A DNA stretch of 64,000 bases from VRUE01 sp963844395 (GCA_963844395.1 CAWJNX010000001.1:186001-250000); one strand, 5' to 3'. Positions 17,558-26,189 are shown, counted from the first letter of the stretch. Notes: generated from the letters alone by a model not told the origin. Program-made: numbers and translations.

Positions 17558-18556
17558 CTACTCGGCCAGCAACGCCCGCGCGAAGTCCTCCGGGTCAAAG
17601 GGGCGCAGGTCGTCGAGCGACTCGCCGGTGCCGATCAACTTCACCGGGATGCCGAGCTCTTTGCCGATTGCCAGCACGACGCCGCCCTTGGCGGTCCCGT
17701 CCAGCTTGGTGAGGACGACGCCATCGACCTCGGCGGCTTCGGCAAAGACCTTCGCCTGCCGCAGCCCGTTCTGACCGGTGGTCGCGTCGATTGAGATCAG
17801 CGTCTCGTGCGGGGCGTCGGGCATCTGCTTGCCGATCACCCGCCGCACCTTGGCCAGCTCGTCCATCAGGTCGCCCTGGGTGTGGAGGCGGCCGGCGGTG
17901 TCGACGATCACCACGTCGGCGCCGCGGGCGCGGGCGGCGGCGATCGCGTCGAAGGCGACTGCACCGGGATCGCCGCCGGGCGCCGAGCGGACCAGTTCGG
18001 CCCCCGCCCGCTCCGCCCACTCGGCGAGCTGCTCGGCGGCTGCGGCGCGGTAGGTGTCGGCCGCGGCCAGCACGACGGTGAGTCCGAACTCCTTCGAAAG
18101 GTGCCAGGCGATCTTGCCGATCGTCGTCGTCTTGCCGGTCCCGTTGACCCCGACCATCAGCAGCACCGCGGGCTCGCCACTGAGGTCGATCGGAGCCCGA
18201 CCGGCGGAGGCGACCTCGGCGAGGATCTCGATCAGCCGCTCGCGGACCGCCTCGCCGTCGGCCGGCACCGCGCCCGACTCCACGTCCCGCTCCAGCCGCT
18301 CGACCACCTCGGCCGTGGTCGGGGCGCCGACGTCGGCGAGGATCAGCGCCTCCTCGAGCCGCTCCCAGGTCTGCTCGTCGATGCGGTCGAAGAGGCTGGC
18401 CGAGATCTCCTCGACCAGGGCCTGGCGACTTTTCGAGAGGCTCTCGCGGAGGCGACGGAAGACGCCGCCGCGCTGGGCCTCCGCTTCCTGCTCGGGCTCG
18501 GCCGCCGCCTTGGAGCGCGTGCCGAGGTCGAGGATCTCCTGCCAGGAGGTCGCCAT
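17558..18556 (-). CDS. ftsY: signal recognition particle receptor FtsY
   Basis: The membrane-associated GTPase partner of Ffh. The NG domain shows P-loop GVNGTGKTTTIGK, DTYRAAAAEQL, DTAGRLHTQ, SIDATTGQN and TKLDGTAKGG, followed by KLIGTGESLDDLRPFDP. At 332 residues, it has only a short acidic A region (PEQEAEAQRGG), as is common in Gram-positive FtsY. The start is 5 bases downstream of smc; the smc-ftsY-ffh order is widely conserved. Confidence 0.95.
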   Translation of the reverse strand: MATSWQEILDLGTRSKAAAEPEQEAEAQRGGVFRRLRESLSKSRQALVEEISASLFDRIDEQTWERLEEALILADVGAPTTAEVVERLERDVESGAVPADGEAVRERLIEILAEVASAGRAPIDLSGEPAVLLMVGVNGTGKTTTIGKIAWHLSKEFGLTVVLAAADTYRAAAAEQLAEWAERAGAELVRSAPGGDPGAVAFDAIAAARARGADVVIVDTAGRLHTQGDLMDELAKVRRVIGKQMPDAPHETLISIDATTGQNGLRQAKVFAEAAEVDGVVLTKLDGTAKGGVVLAIGKELGIPVKLIGTGESLDDLRPFDPEDFARALLAE

Positions 18557-18561
18557 CGCCG

Positions 18562-21027
18562 CTAGGCGGCTGCGACTGAGTCGCCGCGCGGCTCGGGCCC
18601 GGCGGCCGGCTTCTCGCCGATCACGCCGGTGGGACCCTCGCCTGCCCCCTCGTCGCGATCGGCGGCGAGCCCGGCGAAGGGCGGCGGCGGCGCGGCCTCG
18701 ATCCCGGCATCTCCCTCGTCTTCCGCGATGTCGCGGGGTAAGCGGCGGGAGACAACTTTGGTGACGCCGTCGCCGCCCATCGTCACCCCGTAGAGCACGT
18801 CGGCGGCATCCATCGTCCGTTTCTGGTGGGTGACGATCACGAACTGGGCTCGGTCAGAGAAACGGCGGATCAGCTGCAGGAAGCGGTCGATGTTGGTGTC
18901 GTCGAGCGCCGCCTCGACCTCGTCGAGGATGTAGAAGGGACACGGGCGGGCGAGGAAGACGGCGAAGACGAAGGCCAGCGCGACCAGCGACTTCTCGCCG
19001 CCGGAGAGCAGCGACAGCTTGCGGGTCGACTTGCCCGCCGGGGTGACCTCGATCTCGACCCCGAGCTCCTCACGTTCCTCCTCCCCTTCCTCCTCCTCGT
19101 CGCCGTCCGGCGCCTCGTCGGCAGGCTCCTCGGCGGCGTCGCGCAGCGGCCGCAGGTCGACGCGGCGCAGCCGTCCGCGCCCGCCGGGGAAAAGGTGCTC
19201 GACCATCTCCTCGAAGTTCTTGGCAGTCGCCTCGAAGGTCTGCTCGAAGGCGCGCTCGATCTCGCGGTCGACGTCGCGGATCAGCGTCTCCAGCTCGCGC
19301 ATCCCGCGCTCGGTGTCCTCGCGCTGGGCCTGCAGTGCCTCGACGTGCTCACGCGCCTCCTCGTACTCCTGCTCGGCGAGCGGGTTGACTGGGCCGATCT
19401 GGGCGCGGCGGCGATCGAGGCGCTGCAGGCGCCGCTCTACGTCCTCGCGCTCGGAGTCCTCGAGCGGCCGCTCGGCAGGCCCGACCTCCTCGCCGAGCCG
19501 CTCGGCGATCGTCGCCAGCTCCTTCGCCGCCTCGGCGCGGCGGTCACCGAGGTGGGCCGCCTCGACCTCCGCCTCGGTCAGCTTGTCCGAGGCCGCCTTC
19601 ATCTGCACGTGCAGCTCCGACTCCTGCCGCGAGCAGGCGCGCATCTCCTCGGCGATCGCGTCGCCGTCGCCCTCATCGCCGACCACCGTCGCTTCGATCC
19701 GCTCGACCCGACCGCGGATCGCCGCCTCGGCCGCAGCGGTCGCCGCGGCGGCGGAGCGCACGTCGTCGAGCAACTCCTCGCCGGCAGTGACCCGCTTGCG
19801 CAGCGCCTCTCGGTGGCGCTCGCCGAGCAGCCCCTCGGCGCGGCGGGCGTGCCGCGCGGCCCGCTCGGCTCCGCTCTGGACGGCGCCCAGAGCCACCTCG
19901 CGCTCGGACTCGGCGGCATCGTCGGAGCGGGCACGGGCGAGGCCATCGGCCGCAGCGGAGAGGCCGGCATCTATCTCGCTTAGCTCCTCCTCTAGCTTGC
20001 GGGCCCGCTCCGCGGGGGCGCCGGTCGTGCCCAAATCCAGGGTCAGCGGGCCGAACTCCGCCCGCAATCCCTCCAGCGCCGCCGTCAGCGTCGACTCGCG
20101 ATCGGTCAGGCTCGCGGCGCGGACCGCGATCCGCTGCTGATCGCCGCGCAGCTTGGTTAGCACCCCCCAGGCCTGGGTGCGCTCGCGGTCGCGGGCCGCG
20201 AAGCGCTCCTCGGCAGCGCGTCGTCGCTCACTCGTCTCGGAGAGGCGCTTCTCCAACGCCGTCCGCTCAGTGCGCGCTCGCTCGGCCACCTGCTGCGCGG
20301 CCAACGCCCGATCCTCGCCGAAGCGCAGCTCCTCGGCGACGAGACGCCCGCGCAGCTGCAGCTCCTCGCGCTCGATCCGCGCCCCCAGCTCGGCCGCTTC
20401 CGCCTGCCGCTTCAGCGGCCGCAGCCGCGCCCGCGCCTCGCGCTCCAGGTCGAGCGCGCGATCGAGGTTGTCGCGGGCGGCACGCAACTTCAGCTCGGCG
20501 CGGCGGCGGCGCTTGCGGTGCTTGCCGAGCCCCGCCGCCTCCTCGACCAGCAGACGCCGCTCGCGCGGCTTGGAGTGGACGATCGTCTCGACCCGGCCCT
20601 GGCTGATCACCGAATGCATCTCGCGGCCGATGTTGGTGTCGGAGAGGACCTCGACCACGTCGACAAGGCGGCAGCGGGCGCCGTTGAGGCGGTAGCCGCT
20701 GTCGCCGGAGCGGTCGAGCCGGCGCTGGATCGAGATTTCCGACAGCTCGGTCGCGGCACGGCCCTCGCCGTTGTCGATCGTCACCTCGACCTCGGCGGCG
20801 CGGCGCTGGCCAACGCCTTTGCCGCCGGCGGAGATCACATCCTGCATCGAGGCGCCGCGGATCGCCCCGGGGCTCTGCTCGCCGAGCGCCCAGAGGACCG
20901 CGTCGGTGATATTTGACTTGCCCGAGCCGTTGGGCCCGACGATCACGCTGACGCCTGGAGAGAACTCCAGCTTGGTCCGCTCGGGGAACGACTTGAACCC
21001 CTTCATCTCGATCGATCTCAGATACAT
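18562..21027 (-). CDS. smc: chromosome segregation SMC-type ATPase, short and without recognisable hinge
   Basis: Both ABC half-heads are present. N-terminal: KGFKSFPERTKLEF, Walker A GPNGSGKSNI, then a Q-loop VISQGRVE. C-terminal: signature KLSLLSGGEKSLVALA and Walker B PFYILDEVEAALDD, followed by QFVIVTHQKRTM. Between residues about 170 and 620 the sequence is charged, Arg/Glu/Ala-rich coiled coil. I find no hinge domain with its conserved glycines, and total length is 821 residues against about 1,150-1,200 for bacterial SMC. The tract is free of frameshifts. The C-terminus has a Pro/Gly-rich tail beyond the head. Context (rnc-smc-ftsY) is that of genuine SMC, and scpA/scpB are present at 57.9-59.2 kb. 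Either the hinge has been lost, or an in-frame stretch is missing from the assembly. Confidence 0.85.
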   Translation of the reverse strand: MYLRSIEMKGFKSFPERTKLEFSPGVSVIVGPNGSGKSNITDAVLWALGEQSPGAIRGASMQDVISAGGKGVGQRRAAEVEVTIDNGEGRAATELSEISIQRRLDRSGDSGYRLNGARCRLVDVVEVLSDTNIGREMHSVISQGRVETIVHSKPRERRLLVEEAAGLGKHRKRRRRAELKLRAARDNLDRALDLEREARARLRPLKRQAEAAELGARIEREELQLRGRLVAEELRFGEDRALAAQQVAERARTERTALEKRLSETSERRRAAEERFAARDRERTQAWGVLTKLRGDQQRIAVRAASLTDRESTLTAALEGLRAEFGPLTLDLGTTGAPAERARKLEEELSEIDAGLSAAADGLARARSDDAAESEREVALGAVQSGAERAARHARRAEGLLGERHREALRKRVTAGEELLDDVRSAAAATAAAEAAIRGRVERIEATVVGDEGDGDAIAEEMRACSRQESELHVQMKAASDKLTEAEVEAAHLGDRRAEAAKELATIAERLGEEVGPAERPLEDSEREDVERRLQRLDRRRAQIGPVNPLAEQEYEEAREHVEALQAQREDTERGMRELETLIRDVDREIERAFEQTFEATAKNFEEMVEHLFPGGRGRLRRVDLRPLRDAAEEPADEAPDGDEEEEGEEEREELGVEIEVTPAGKSTRKLSLLSGGEKSLVALAFVFAVFLARPCPFYILDEVEAALDDTNIDRFLQLIRRFSDRAQFVIVTHQKRTMDAADVLYGVTMGGDGVTKVVSRRLPRDIAEDEGDAGIEAAPPPPFAGLAADRDEGAGEGPTGVIGEKPAAGPEPRGDSVAAA

Positions 21028-21084
21028 CTCTCGTCCTCGCTCGTGAAGGCTAAGGCTCTCTTGTGAGTCGGACGCAACATGAAG

Positions 21085-21756
21085 TCAATCCCCGAGCCGC
21101 TCCAGCGCCCGCTCAGCCGCCATCTGCTCCGCCGTCTTCTTGCTTCGACCCTCGCCCCTGCCGACCGGCTTGGAATCGACGATCGCCTCGACCTCGAAGG
21201 TCCGCCGGTGCGCGGGACCGGATTCGGCGACCACCTCGTAGCTTACGTGCGCCCCGCGGCGGGCGAGCAGCTCCTGCAGGGCCGACTTGGTGTCGACGCG
21301 GGCCTCCGTCGCGTACTCGATCTGCGCCTCGAAGGCGGCGGCGACGGCCGCAGCCGTGCGCTCGAAGCCGAAGGCGACGAAGCAGGCGCCGATCAGCGCC
21401 TCCGTCGCCTCCGGCAGCGGCCGCGATCCGGCCAGCAGCGCCTCGGCCGGAATCGCATCCTCGGCGCTGGGCTGGGCCGCCTCGAGCATCTCCGGGACGC
21501 CCAGCTCGCGGCCGACTTCGGCGCAGGAGACGCCGCTGACGGCATGGTTGTGGATCTTGGTCAGACCGCCGGCGTCGATCTCAGGGAAGCGCTTGTGCAG
21601 ATCGGAGGCGACGGCAAGGGCGAGAACGCTGTCGCCGAGATAGGCGAGTCGCTCGTAGGAGTCGGAGTCCTCGGCCCAGGAGGAATGCGTCAAGGCCCGC
21701 TGCCGCAGCTCGCCGGGAAGCTCCCCGACAAGCTCCGCGAGTGCCTCGGCGCTCAC
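21085..21756 (-). CDS. rnc: ribonuclease III with altered active-site motif
   Basis: RNase III cleaves double-stranded RNA in rRNA processing. The 223-residue protein has an N-terminal endonuclease domain and a C-terminal dsRNA-binding domain (DTKSALQELLARRG, then GEGRSKKTAEQMAAERALERLG). The signature normally ERLEFLGD reads ERLAYLGD here, which replaces one metal-binding Glu by Ala (E41 in E. coli numbering). The second site, usually D-x-x-E before ALIGA, reads EATEALIGA, so Asp becomes Glu. The first Glu and the Asp of LGD are kept. Activity may be reduced or metal use changed. Its start overlaps the acpP stop (ATGA). Confidence 0.88.
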   Translation of the reverse strand: MSAEALAELVGELPGELRQRALTHSSWAEDSDSYERLAYLGDSVLALAVASDLHKRFPEIDAGGLTKIHNHAVSGVSCAEVGRELGVPEMLEAAQPSAEDAIPAEALLAGSRPLPEATEALIGACFVAFGFERTAAAVAAAFEAQIEYATEARVDTKSALQELLARRGAHVSYEVVAESGPAHRRTFEVEAIVDSKPVGRGEGRSKKTAEQMAAERALERLGD

Positions 21757-22010
21757 GCCGGGGCGTGCTCCACGACGAACGAGACCGCGTCGCCAACCGT
21801 CTCGATCCGCGCCGCCTGCTGCTCGGAGACAGAGATGCCGTAGCGGTCCTCCAGCTCCATCACCAGCTCATAGAGGTCGAGCGAGTCGGCGTCGAGGTCG
21901 TCCTTGAAGCGCGTCGTCTCCTCGATCGAGGCGGCGTCGACTTCCAGCTCCTCGGCGAGGTGGTCGCGGACCAGGCTGAGCACTTCGTCACGGGTCATCG
22001 CTGGCGCCAT
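21753..22010 (-). CDS. acpP: acyl carrier protein
   Basis: The carrier of growing acyl chains in fatty acid synthesis. The phosphopantetheine attachment serine is in DLDADSLDLYELVMELED, followed by the usual helix III (QAARIETVGDAVSFV). Two starts are possible: ATG 22010 (85 residues) and ATG 21998 (81 residues). Neither has a strong Shine-Dalgarno; GGGAAG lies directly before the first. The gene begins 8 bases after plsX and overlaps rnc by four bases, the conserved plsX-acpP-rnc order. Confidence 0.92.
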   Translation of the reverse strand: MAPAMTRDEVLSLVRDHLAEELEVDAASIEETTRFKDDLDADSLDLYELVMELEDRYGISVSEQQAARIETVGDAVSFVVEHAPA

Positions 22011-22017
22011 CTTCCCA

Positions 22018-23079
22018 TCATGTGCCGACGCCGTCGGCCGGCTCGGCGGGCCGCGGCGCTGGGGAATCGGCCATCTGGCCACGGGTAGCCGCACCCTCGC
22101 GCAGCAGGGCTGCCGTGCGCTCCACCGCGTCCGCCTCGACGCAGTGCGCAGCCAGCCGGAGCGCGTTGGCGATTCCATCGGTGCCGGCGCTGCCGTGACC
22201 GACCACGGCGACGCCGCGCAGGCCGAGCAGGATCGCCCCGCCCGTCGAGTCGGCGCGCAGCTCGCGGCGCAGCCCGCCGAGGGCGGGGCGCAGCAGCAGG
22301 CCGCCGAGCGCGGCCAGCGGGTTGGAGCGAGCCGCGTCGCCAACCGCGGCGGCGACGGTGCGCGCCGTCCCCTCCATCAGCTTCAGCGCGACGTTGCCGG
22401 TAAAGCCGTCGGTGACGACGACGTCCGCCCCGCCCGCAGGCAGGTCGCGTCCCTCGACATTGCCGGCGAACTCGATGCCGCTGGCCTCGGCCAACAGCGC
22501 GTGGGCGGCGACCACCTCCTCCCTCCCCTTGCCCGACTCCTCGCCTACCGTGAGCAGCCCGACCCGGGGACGCTCGACACCGAGCACTGCCGCGCTGAAG
22601 GCGGCGCCGAGGAAGGCGAACTGGACCAGGTGCTGGGCGCGCACCTCGACGTTGGCGCCGACGTCGAGGAAGAGGACGGGCTTGCCCGGCACCGGCAGTC
22701 GCACCGCCAGGGCGGGCCGCTGCACGCCGCGCAGGCGGCGCAGGCCGAAGGTGGCGGCCGCCATCGTCGCCCCGGTCGAGCCGTGGCTGACCATCGCGTC
22801 GGCGCGACCCTCGGCCACCTCGCGCGCTGCGCGCACCACCGAGGCGTCCTTCTTCGCCCGCACCGCGGGCACCGGATCCTCCTCGTTGGAGACCGACTCG
22901 GCGGTGGGCACGACCTCGACCCCGGCGACGCCGTCCAACTTCAGCTCATCGGGCGGTCCGAACACCCGCAAGCGGATCCCATCGGCCGCCGCCAGCCGCG
23001 CAGCTTCGGCCAGCACGTCGAATCCCTGCTCTGCGCCGAAGCCATCGAGGGCGACGGTAATCCCGCCGTCGGCGGGCAT
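22018..23079 (-). CDS. plsX: phosphate acyltransferase PlsX
   Basis: PlsX converts acyl-ACP to acyl-phosphate for phospholipid synthesis. Visible family motifs are ITVALDGFGAE at the start, MVSHGSTGATMAAATFGLRR, FLDVGANVEVRAQHLVQFA, VVTDGFTGNVALKLMEG and the C-terminal GGAILLGLRGVAVVGHGSA. The frame is open upstream into rpmF; ATG 23079 gives the correct N-terminus and lies 2 bases after the rpmF stop. About 354 residues, including an unconserved Pro/Ala-rich tail. The rpmF-plsX-acpP-rnc order is standard. Confidence 0.94.
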   Translation of the reverse strand: MPADGGITVALDGFGAEQGFDVLAEAARLAAADGIRLRVFGPPDELKLDGVAGVEVVPTAESVSNEEDPVPAVRAKKDASVVRAAREVAEGRADAMVSHGSTGATMAAATFGLRRLRGVQRPALAVRLPVPGKPVLFLDVGANVEVRAQHLVQFAFLGAAFSAAVLGVERPRVGLLTVGEESGKGREEVVAAHALLAEASGIEFAGNVEGRDLPAGGADVVVTDGFTGNVALKLMEGTARTVAAAVGDAARSNPLAALGGLLLRPALGGLRRELRADSTGGAILLGLRGVAVVGHGSAGTDGIANALRLAAHCVEADAVERTAALLREGAATRGQMADSPAPRPAEPADGVGT

Positions 23080-23081
23080 CG

Positions 23082-23291
23082 CTACTCGGTGTCGGTGGGG
23101 GCGGCGGGCTCGAGGATCGACTGCTTGACCACCTCGCGCCCCGCGTAAGTGCCGCAGGTCGGGCAAACCCGATGCGGCAGGCGGGGGCTATGGCATTTCG
23201 GGCAGCTGTTCAGCCGCGCCTCGCCTGCCTTGTGATTAGCGCGTCGCTTATCGCGACGTGCGCTGGAAGTTCTCTTCTTCGGGACGGCCAT
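23082..23291 (-). CDS. rpmF: 50S ribosomal protein L32, zinc-binding type
   Basis: A 69-residue L32. MAVPKKRTSSARRDKRRANH is the typical N-terminus; two CxxC pairs (CPKC and CPTC) form the zinc ribbon, so this is the C+ (zinc-containing) form. It normally follows yceD; here a methyltransferase gene precedes it and yceD is on the opposite strand. It is followed at once by plsX. Confidence 0.95.
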   Translation of the reverse strand: MAVPKKRTSSARRDKRRANHKAGEARLNSCPKCHSPRLPHRVCPTCGTYAGREVVKQSILEPAAPTDTE

Positions 23292-23315
23292 GAGTCGGGC
23301 ATGGTAGCGGGGCGC

Positions 23316-23810
23316 TCAATACACGGCGCGAACGACCGCCAGGCCGTCCGCCTGCCAGGTGATCTCGCCGTCGCACCAGCTGACGAGATTGTCGAGTTGG
23401 TCCTCATCGAAGGCGTCGCCGATTACAAGGGAGCGGGAGTGGTCCTTCACCCTGCGAAAGAGGCTCTGCTTCTGGTCGTCGGTGAGGTCGTTGACCGAGA
23501 GGACCGAGACGACCAAGTCCCAGGGGCCATCGGGAAGCGGGTCCTCCATGCGGGCGAGCTGGACGTCGTCGTAGGTCTGGCGGGCGCGGAAAACCATGTC
23601 GGGGCTGGCGTCGAGGCCAACGACCCAGGAGTCCGGGTAGGCCTCGATCAGGCGCCGGGTCGTCTCGCCGGTCCCCATGCCGAGCTCGAGAACCCGCTCT
23701 GGTGGAAAGGGAATCGCCGCGACCGCCTGCTCCTGCAGCTCGTCGTAGCGCGGGATCTTGGCGCGGATCCGCTCCAAGTACTCGTCGGGTGTCCAGTCGA
23801 ATTGACGCAT
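23316..23810 (-). CDS. class I SAM-dependent methyltransferase
   Basis: A 164-residue small methyltransferase. Motif I is VLELGMGTGETTRRL, the acidic end of strand beta-2 is VVGLDASPDM, and motif IV is WDLVVSVLSVNDLT. The substrate is unknown; it resembles the generic Methyltransf_25 type fold. The frame is open far upstream, but ATG 23810 is preceded by GAGG at a good distance and gives a compact protein. It stands 24 bases upstream of rpmF on the same strand, so it probably heads the ribosome-lipid-SRP run, and is divergent from yceD across only 55 bases. Confidence 0.8.
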   Translation of the reverse strand: MRQFDWTPDEYLERIRAKIPRYDELQEQAVAAIPFPPERVLELGMGTGETTRRLIEAYPDSWVVGLDASPDMVFRARQTYDDVQLARMEDPLPDGPWDLVVSVLSVNDLTDDQKQSLFRRVKDHSRSLVIGDAFDEDQLDNLVSWCDGEITWQADGLAVVRAVY

Positions 23811-23865
23811 TTCGTAACCTCGTCGGAGGTGCCATCGTAGTCGCGGCCGAGCGGAGGATTCCTCA

Positions 23866-24394
23866 GTGGCCAAATCGCACCCCCACCACGACCATCGACC
23901 TGGGACGCCTCTCGCTCTCGCACGGCGAGGGAGCACGACTCGACCTGCCCGTGCGCCTTGATCCGCTCGAGCTCGGCGGCCAGACCTACGCGCCGGCGAG
24001 TGAGTCGGTCGAGGCAAGGCTCGACGTATCCCGCCCCAGCAACGGCTATGCCTTCCGCCTCCGCTTCGCGCTCCGAATCGATGGCCCCTGCATGCGCTGC
24101 CTCGAGCCGGCCTTCGTCGAGACCGAGGTCGATGCGCGCGAGGTCGACCAGGCCGGCACCGACGACGAGGAGCTGCGCAGCCCCTACGTGATCGACGAGC
24201 GGCTCGACGTCGGTCGCTGGGCCCACGACGCCGCCGTGCTGGCCACCCCCACCCGAATCCTCTGCCGCCCCGACTGCACCGGCCTCTGCCCGACCTGCGG
24301 CGAGCCCCTAAACGACGCCAACCCGACCGACCACGAACATGACGCCGGTGGCGATCCACGCTGGAACAAGCTCAAGGAGCTAAAGCTGGATTAG
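23866..24394 (+). CDS. yceD: YceD/DUF177 family protein (probable one-base error at start)
   Basis: DUF177 proteins are usually linked to rpmF and 23S rRNA accumulation. The body is clear: TIDLGRLSLSHGEGARLDLPV, CMRCLEPA, and a C-terminal CRPDCTGLCPTCG cysteine cluster followed by PRWNKLKELK. In the frame as written no good start exists near TTIDLG. A GTG at 23866 has an ideal GGAGG 8 bases upstream but is one base out of frame. Deleting one C from the run of five at 23880-23884 joins them (MAKSHPTTTIDLG...). I infer a homopolymer error. Unlike most genomes, where yceD-rpmF-plsX run together, this copy points away from rpmF. Confidence 0.8.
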
Positions 24395-24413
24395 CTGCCC
24401 CAGCGCCTCACGT

Positions 24414-24535
24414 GGAGGGGTCGGGGGTGTCCCGGAGTGCGCGGCGTCCTGTTTTTCGCCCCACAGACACCTCGGACGGCCACCGGCCTCCCTGGCGAAA
24501 AACCCAGCAAGCGGAGGGACACCCCCGACCCCTCC
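24414..24535. terminator. long two-tier inverted repeat between convergent yceD and DivIVA-like genes
   Basis: Outer arms of 20 bases, 24414-24433 and 24516-24535, are perfectly complementary. A second perfect pair of 10 bases (GTTTTTCGCC, 24451-24460, with 24494-24503) lies inside. The loop is 33 bases. It occupies nearly all of the 153-base gap between the two 3' ends and has no obvious coding role. Bidirectional termination is the simplest reading. Confidence 0.6.
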
Positions 24536-24547
24536 TACTGCAACCGC

Positions 24548-25030
24548 TTAAGCCTGCTCGTCCAGCTCGGCGACCGGCTGCTCTTCATCCCGGCCGGCGA
24601 GCCGGTCGCGACCGCGCTGTACGGCGGCGAGGAACTTCTGCAGGTTTACCTCAAGCGTGTTGAGGATCTCGTCGGCGTAGTCCTCGGCGCCGAGCCGAAT
24701 CTCGCGCTCCCGCGTGCGGGCGTCCTCGACGATCTCGTCGGCGGCCCGCTCGGCCTGCTTGGTGACCTCCTCGTCGGAGATCAGTCGGGCCTGCTGCTCG
24801 CGCGCCTCGCGCACGATCCGCTCCGCCTCGCGTTTGGCCTCGGCGAGCATCTCCTGGCGCTCCTTGACGATCCAGCGCGCCTGCTTGATCTCCTCGGGGA
24901 TCGTCGCACGCATCTGGTCGAGGAGGTCATAGATCTCCTCGCGGTCCACGCGTACCTGGTCCGTGAGTGGCACGGGCCGGGCGTTGTGGACAACGTCATC
25001 CAGCTTGTCTATGAGAACCAGGACGTCCAT
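24548..25030 (-). CDS. DivIVA-like coiled-coil protein
   Basis: A 160-residue, highly charged protein with a short N-terminal segment (MDVLVLIDKLDDVVHNAR) and then an almost uninterrupted helical region rich in Glu, Arg, Lys and Ala (residues 30-140), which predicts a coiled coil. Actinobacteria commonly carry such a DivIVA-related or ATP-synthase-b-like protein directly after coaD, and that is the position here. It has no transmembrane segment or enzymatic motif. A role in cell-pole or septum organisation is inferred only from family and context. It is the last gene of the riboflavin-to-coaD run and ends at the long inverted repeat. Confidence 0.7.
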   Translation of the reverse strand: MDVLVLIDKLDDVVHNARPVPLTDQVRVDREEIYDLLDQMRATIPEEIKQARWIVKERQEMLAEAKREAERIVREAREQQARLISDEEVTKQAERAADEIVEDARTREREIRLGAEDYADEILNTLEVNLQKFLAAVQRGRDRLAGRDEEQPVAELDEQA

Positions 25031-25134
25031 CAGAAGATCGTAAGCCTACGTGTCGGGGGCATGTTCGGTGAAGAACCGTTTATTTCCTCGGGTTTTTGCA
25101 AGCTCTCGCCCAGGGTGCACAGGCTCGCGAAAGC

Positions 25135-25635
25135 CTACCGTTCACCCAGGCGTCCCGTCATCGCGGCGGCCACGGGGGCTGGTACGAGGTCGGAGACGTC
25201 GCCGCCGAAGGTGGCCATTTCCTTCACCCCGGTCGAGGAGAGGAAGCTGTAGTGAGGCGAGGAGATCATGTAGATGCTCTCGATCCCAGGGTCGAGCTTG
25301 CGGTTGAGCTGAGCCATCTCGAACTCGTACTCGAAGTCGGAGATCGCCCGCAGTCCCTTGACGATCGCCTTCGCCCCCATTTCGCGCGCGAACTGGACCA
25401 GCAGGTTGGAGAAGATCTTCACCTCGACGTTGTCGAGCGCGCTGGTCGCCTCACGAATCAGGTCCTGCCGCTCCTCGGCCGTGAACAGGGTCTTCTCCTT
25501 GCGGATCGGGTTGTTGACGACGCCGACGACGACCCGCTCGAAGGCGGCTGAAGTGCGGGTGATGATGTCGAGGTGCCCGTTGGTGACCGGGTCGTAGCTG
25601 CCCGGGCAGACGACGGTGCCGTCCTGCTCGGCCAT
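25135..25635 (-). CDS. coaD: phosphopantetheine adenylyltransferase
   Basis: CoaD joins ATP and 4'-phosphopantetheine in coenzyme A synthesis. The 166-residue protein has the nucleotidyltransferase signature GSYDPVTNGHLDII (the HxGH-type motif reads NGHL), then KGLRAISDFEYEFEMAQLNRKL and the C-terminal ISSTxVKE-type motif as LSSTGVKEMATFGG. The start shares one base with the rsmD stop; the rsmD-coaD pair is conserved. Confidence 0.95.
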   Translation of the reverse strand: MAEQDGTVVCPGSYDPVTNGHLDIITRTSAAFERVVVGVVNNPIRKEKTLFTAEERQDLIREATSALDNVEVKIFSNLLVQFAREMGAKAIVKGLRAISDFEYEFEMAQLNRKLDPGIESIYMISSPHYSFLSSTGVKEMATFGGDVSDLVPAPVAAAMTGRLGER

Positions 25636-26177
25636 TAGGAGCGCTCCGCGTAGAAGCTGACGTCGGCGGCGCCGTAGCGGCGCTGGCGCAGCCGCTGCAG
25701 GGATTGGAGCTGCAGCGGCCGGCGAGCGGCGCTCTCGACAACGGCCCGCCCCCCCTCGGCGAGAAGACGTGGCAGATGAGTGTCCAGTTCCTGCCCCACG
25801 CGCTCGGCGAGTCTATAGGGGGCGTCGACGAAGACGAGCTCAAAACGGGGGGCATCGGGGGCAGCGGCCCGGGCGATGAGCCAGCGCGTAACGTCAGAGC
25901 GGACCAGCTCCGCACGCTCCCGCAGCCCGAGCCGCTCGACGTTGCCGAGCGCCGGGCGCGTGTCGCGGTCGACCAAGACGGCGCCGGCGGCGCCGCGCGA
26001 GAGGGCCTCGATCGCCAGCGCTCCGGTGCCGCAGTAAAGGTCGAGCACGCGGGCGCCGCCGACATCGCCCAATGCCGAGAAGACCGCCTCGCGAACTCGG
26101 TCGGAGGTGGGGCGAACCTTCCAGCCCCGCGGCGCGACCAGAGGCCGCCCTTTCAACTCTCCAGCGATCACTCGCAC
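25635..26177 (-). CDS. rsmD: 16S rRNA (guanine966-N2)-methyltransferase
   Basis: RsmD methylates G966 of 16S rRNA. Seen are the N-terminal MRVIAGELKGRPLVAPRG with RPTSDRVREAVFSAL, motif I VLDLYCGTGALAIEALSRG, and the N6/N2 methylase motif as FVDAPYR in place of DPPY. It is 180 residues and complete. It overlaps coaD by one base and lies 64 bases downstream of recG, with a two-tier hairpin in the gap. Confidence 0.92.
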   Translation of the reverse strand: MRVIAGELKGRPLVAPRGWKVRPTSDRVREAVFSALGDVGGARVLDLYCGTGALAIEALSRGAAGAVLVDRDTRPALGNVERLGLRERAELVRSDVTRWLIARAAAPDAPRFELVFVDAPYRLAERVGQELDTHLPRLLAEGGRAVVESAARRPLQLQSLQRLRQRRYGAADVSFYAERS

Positions 26178-26189
26178 GCTCGGCCCCCG

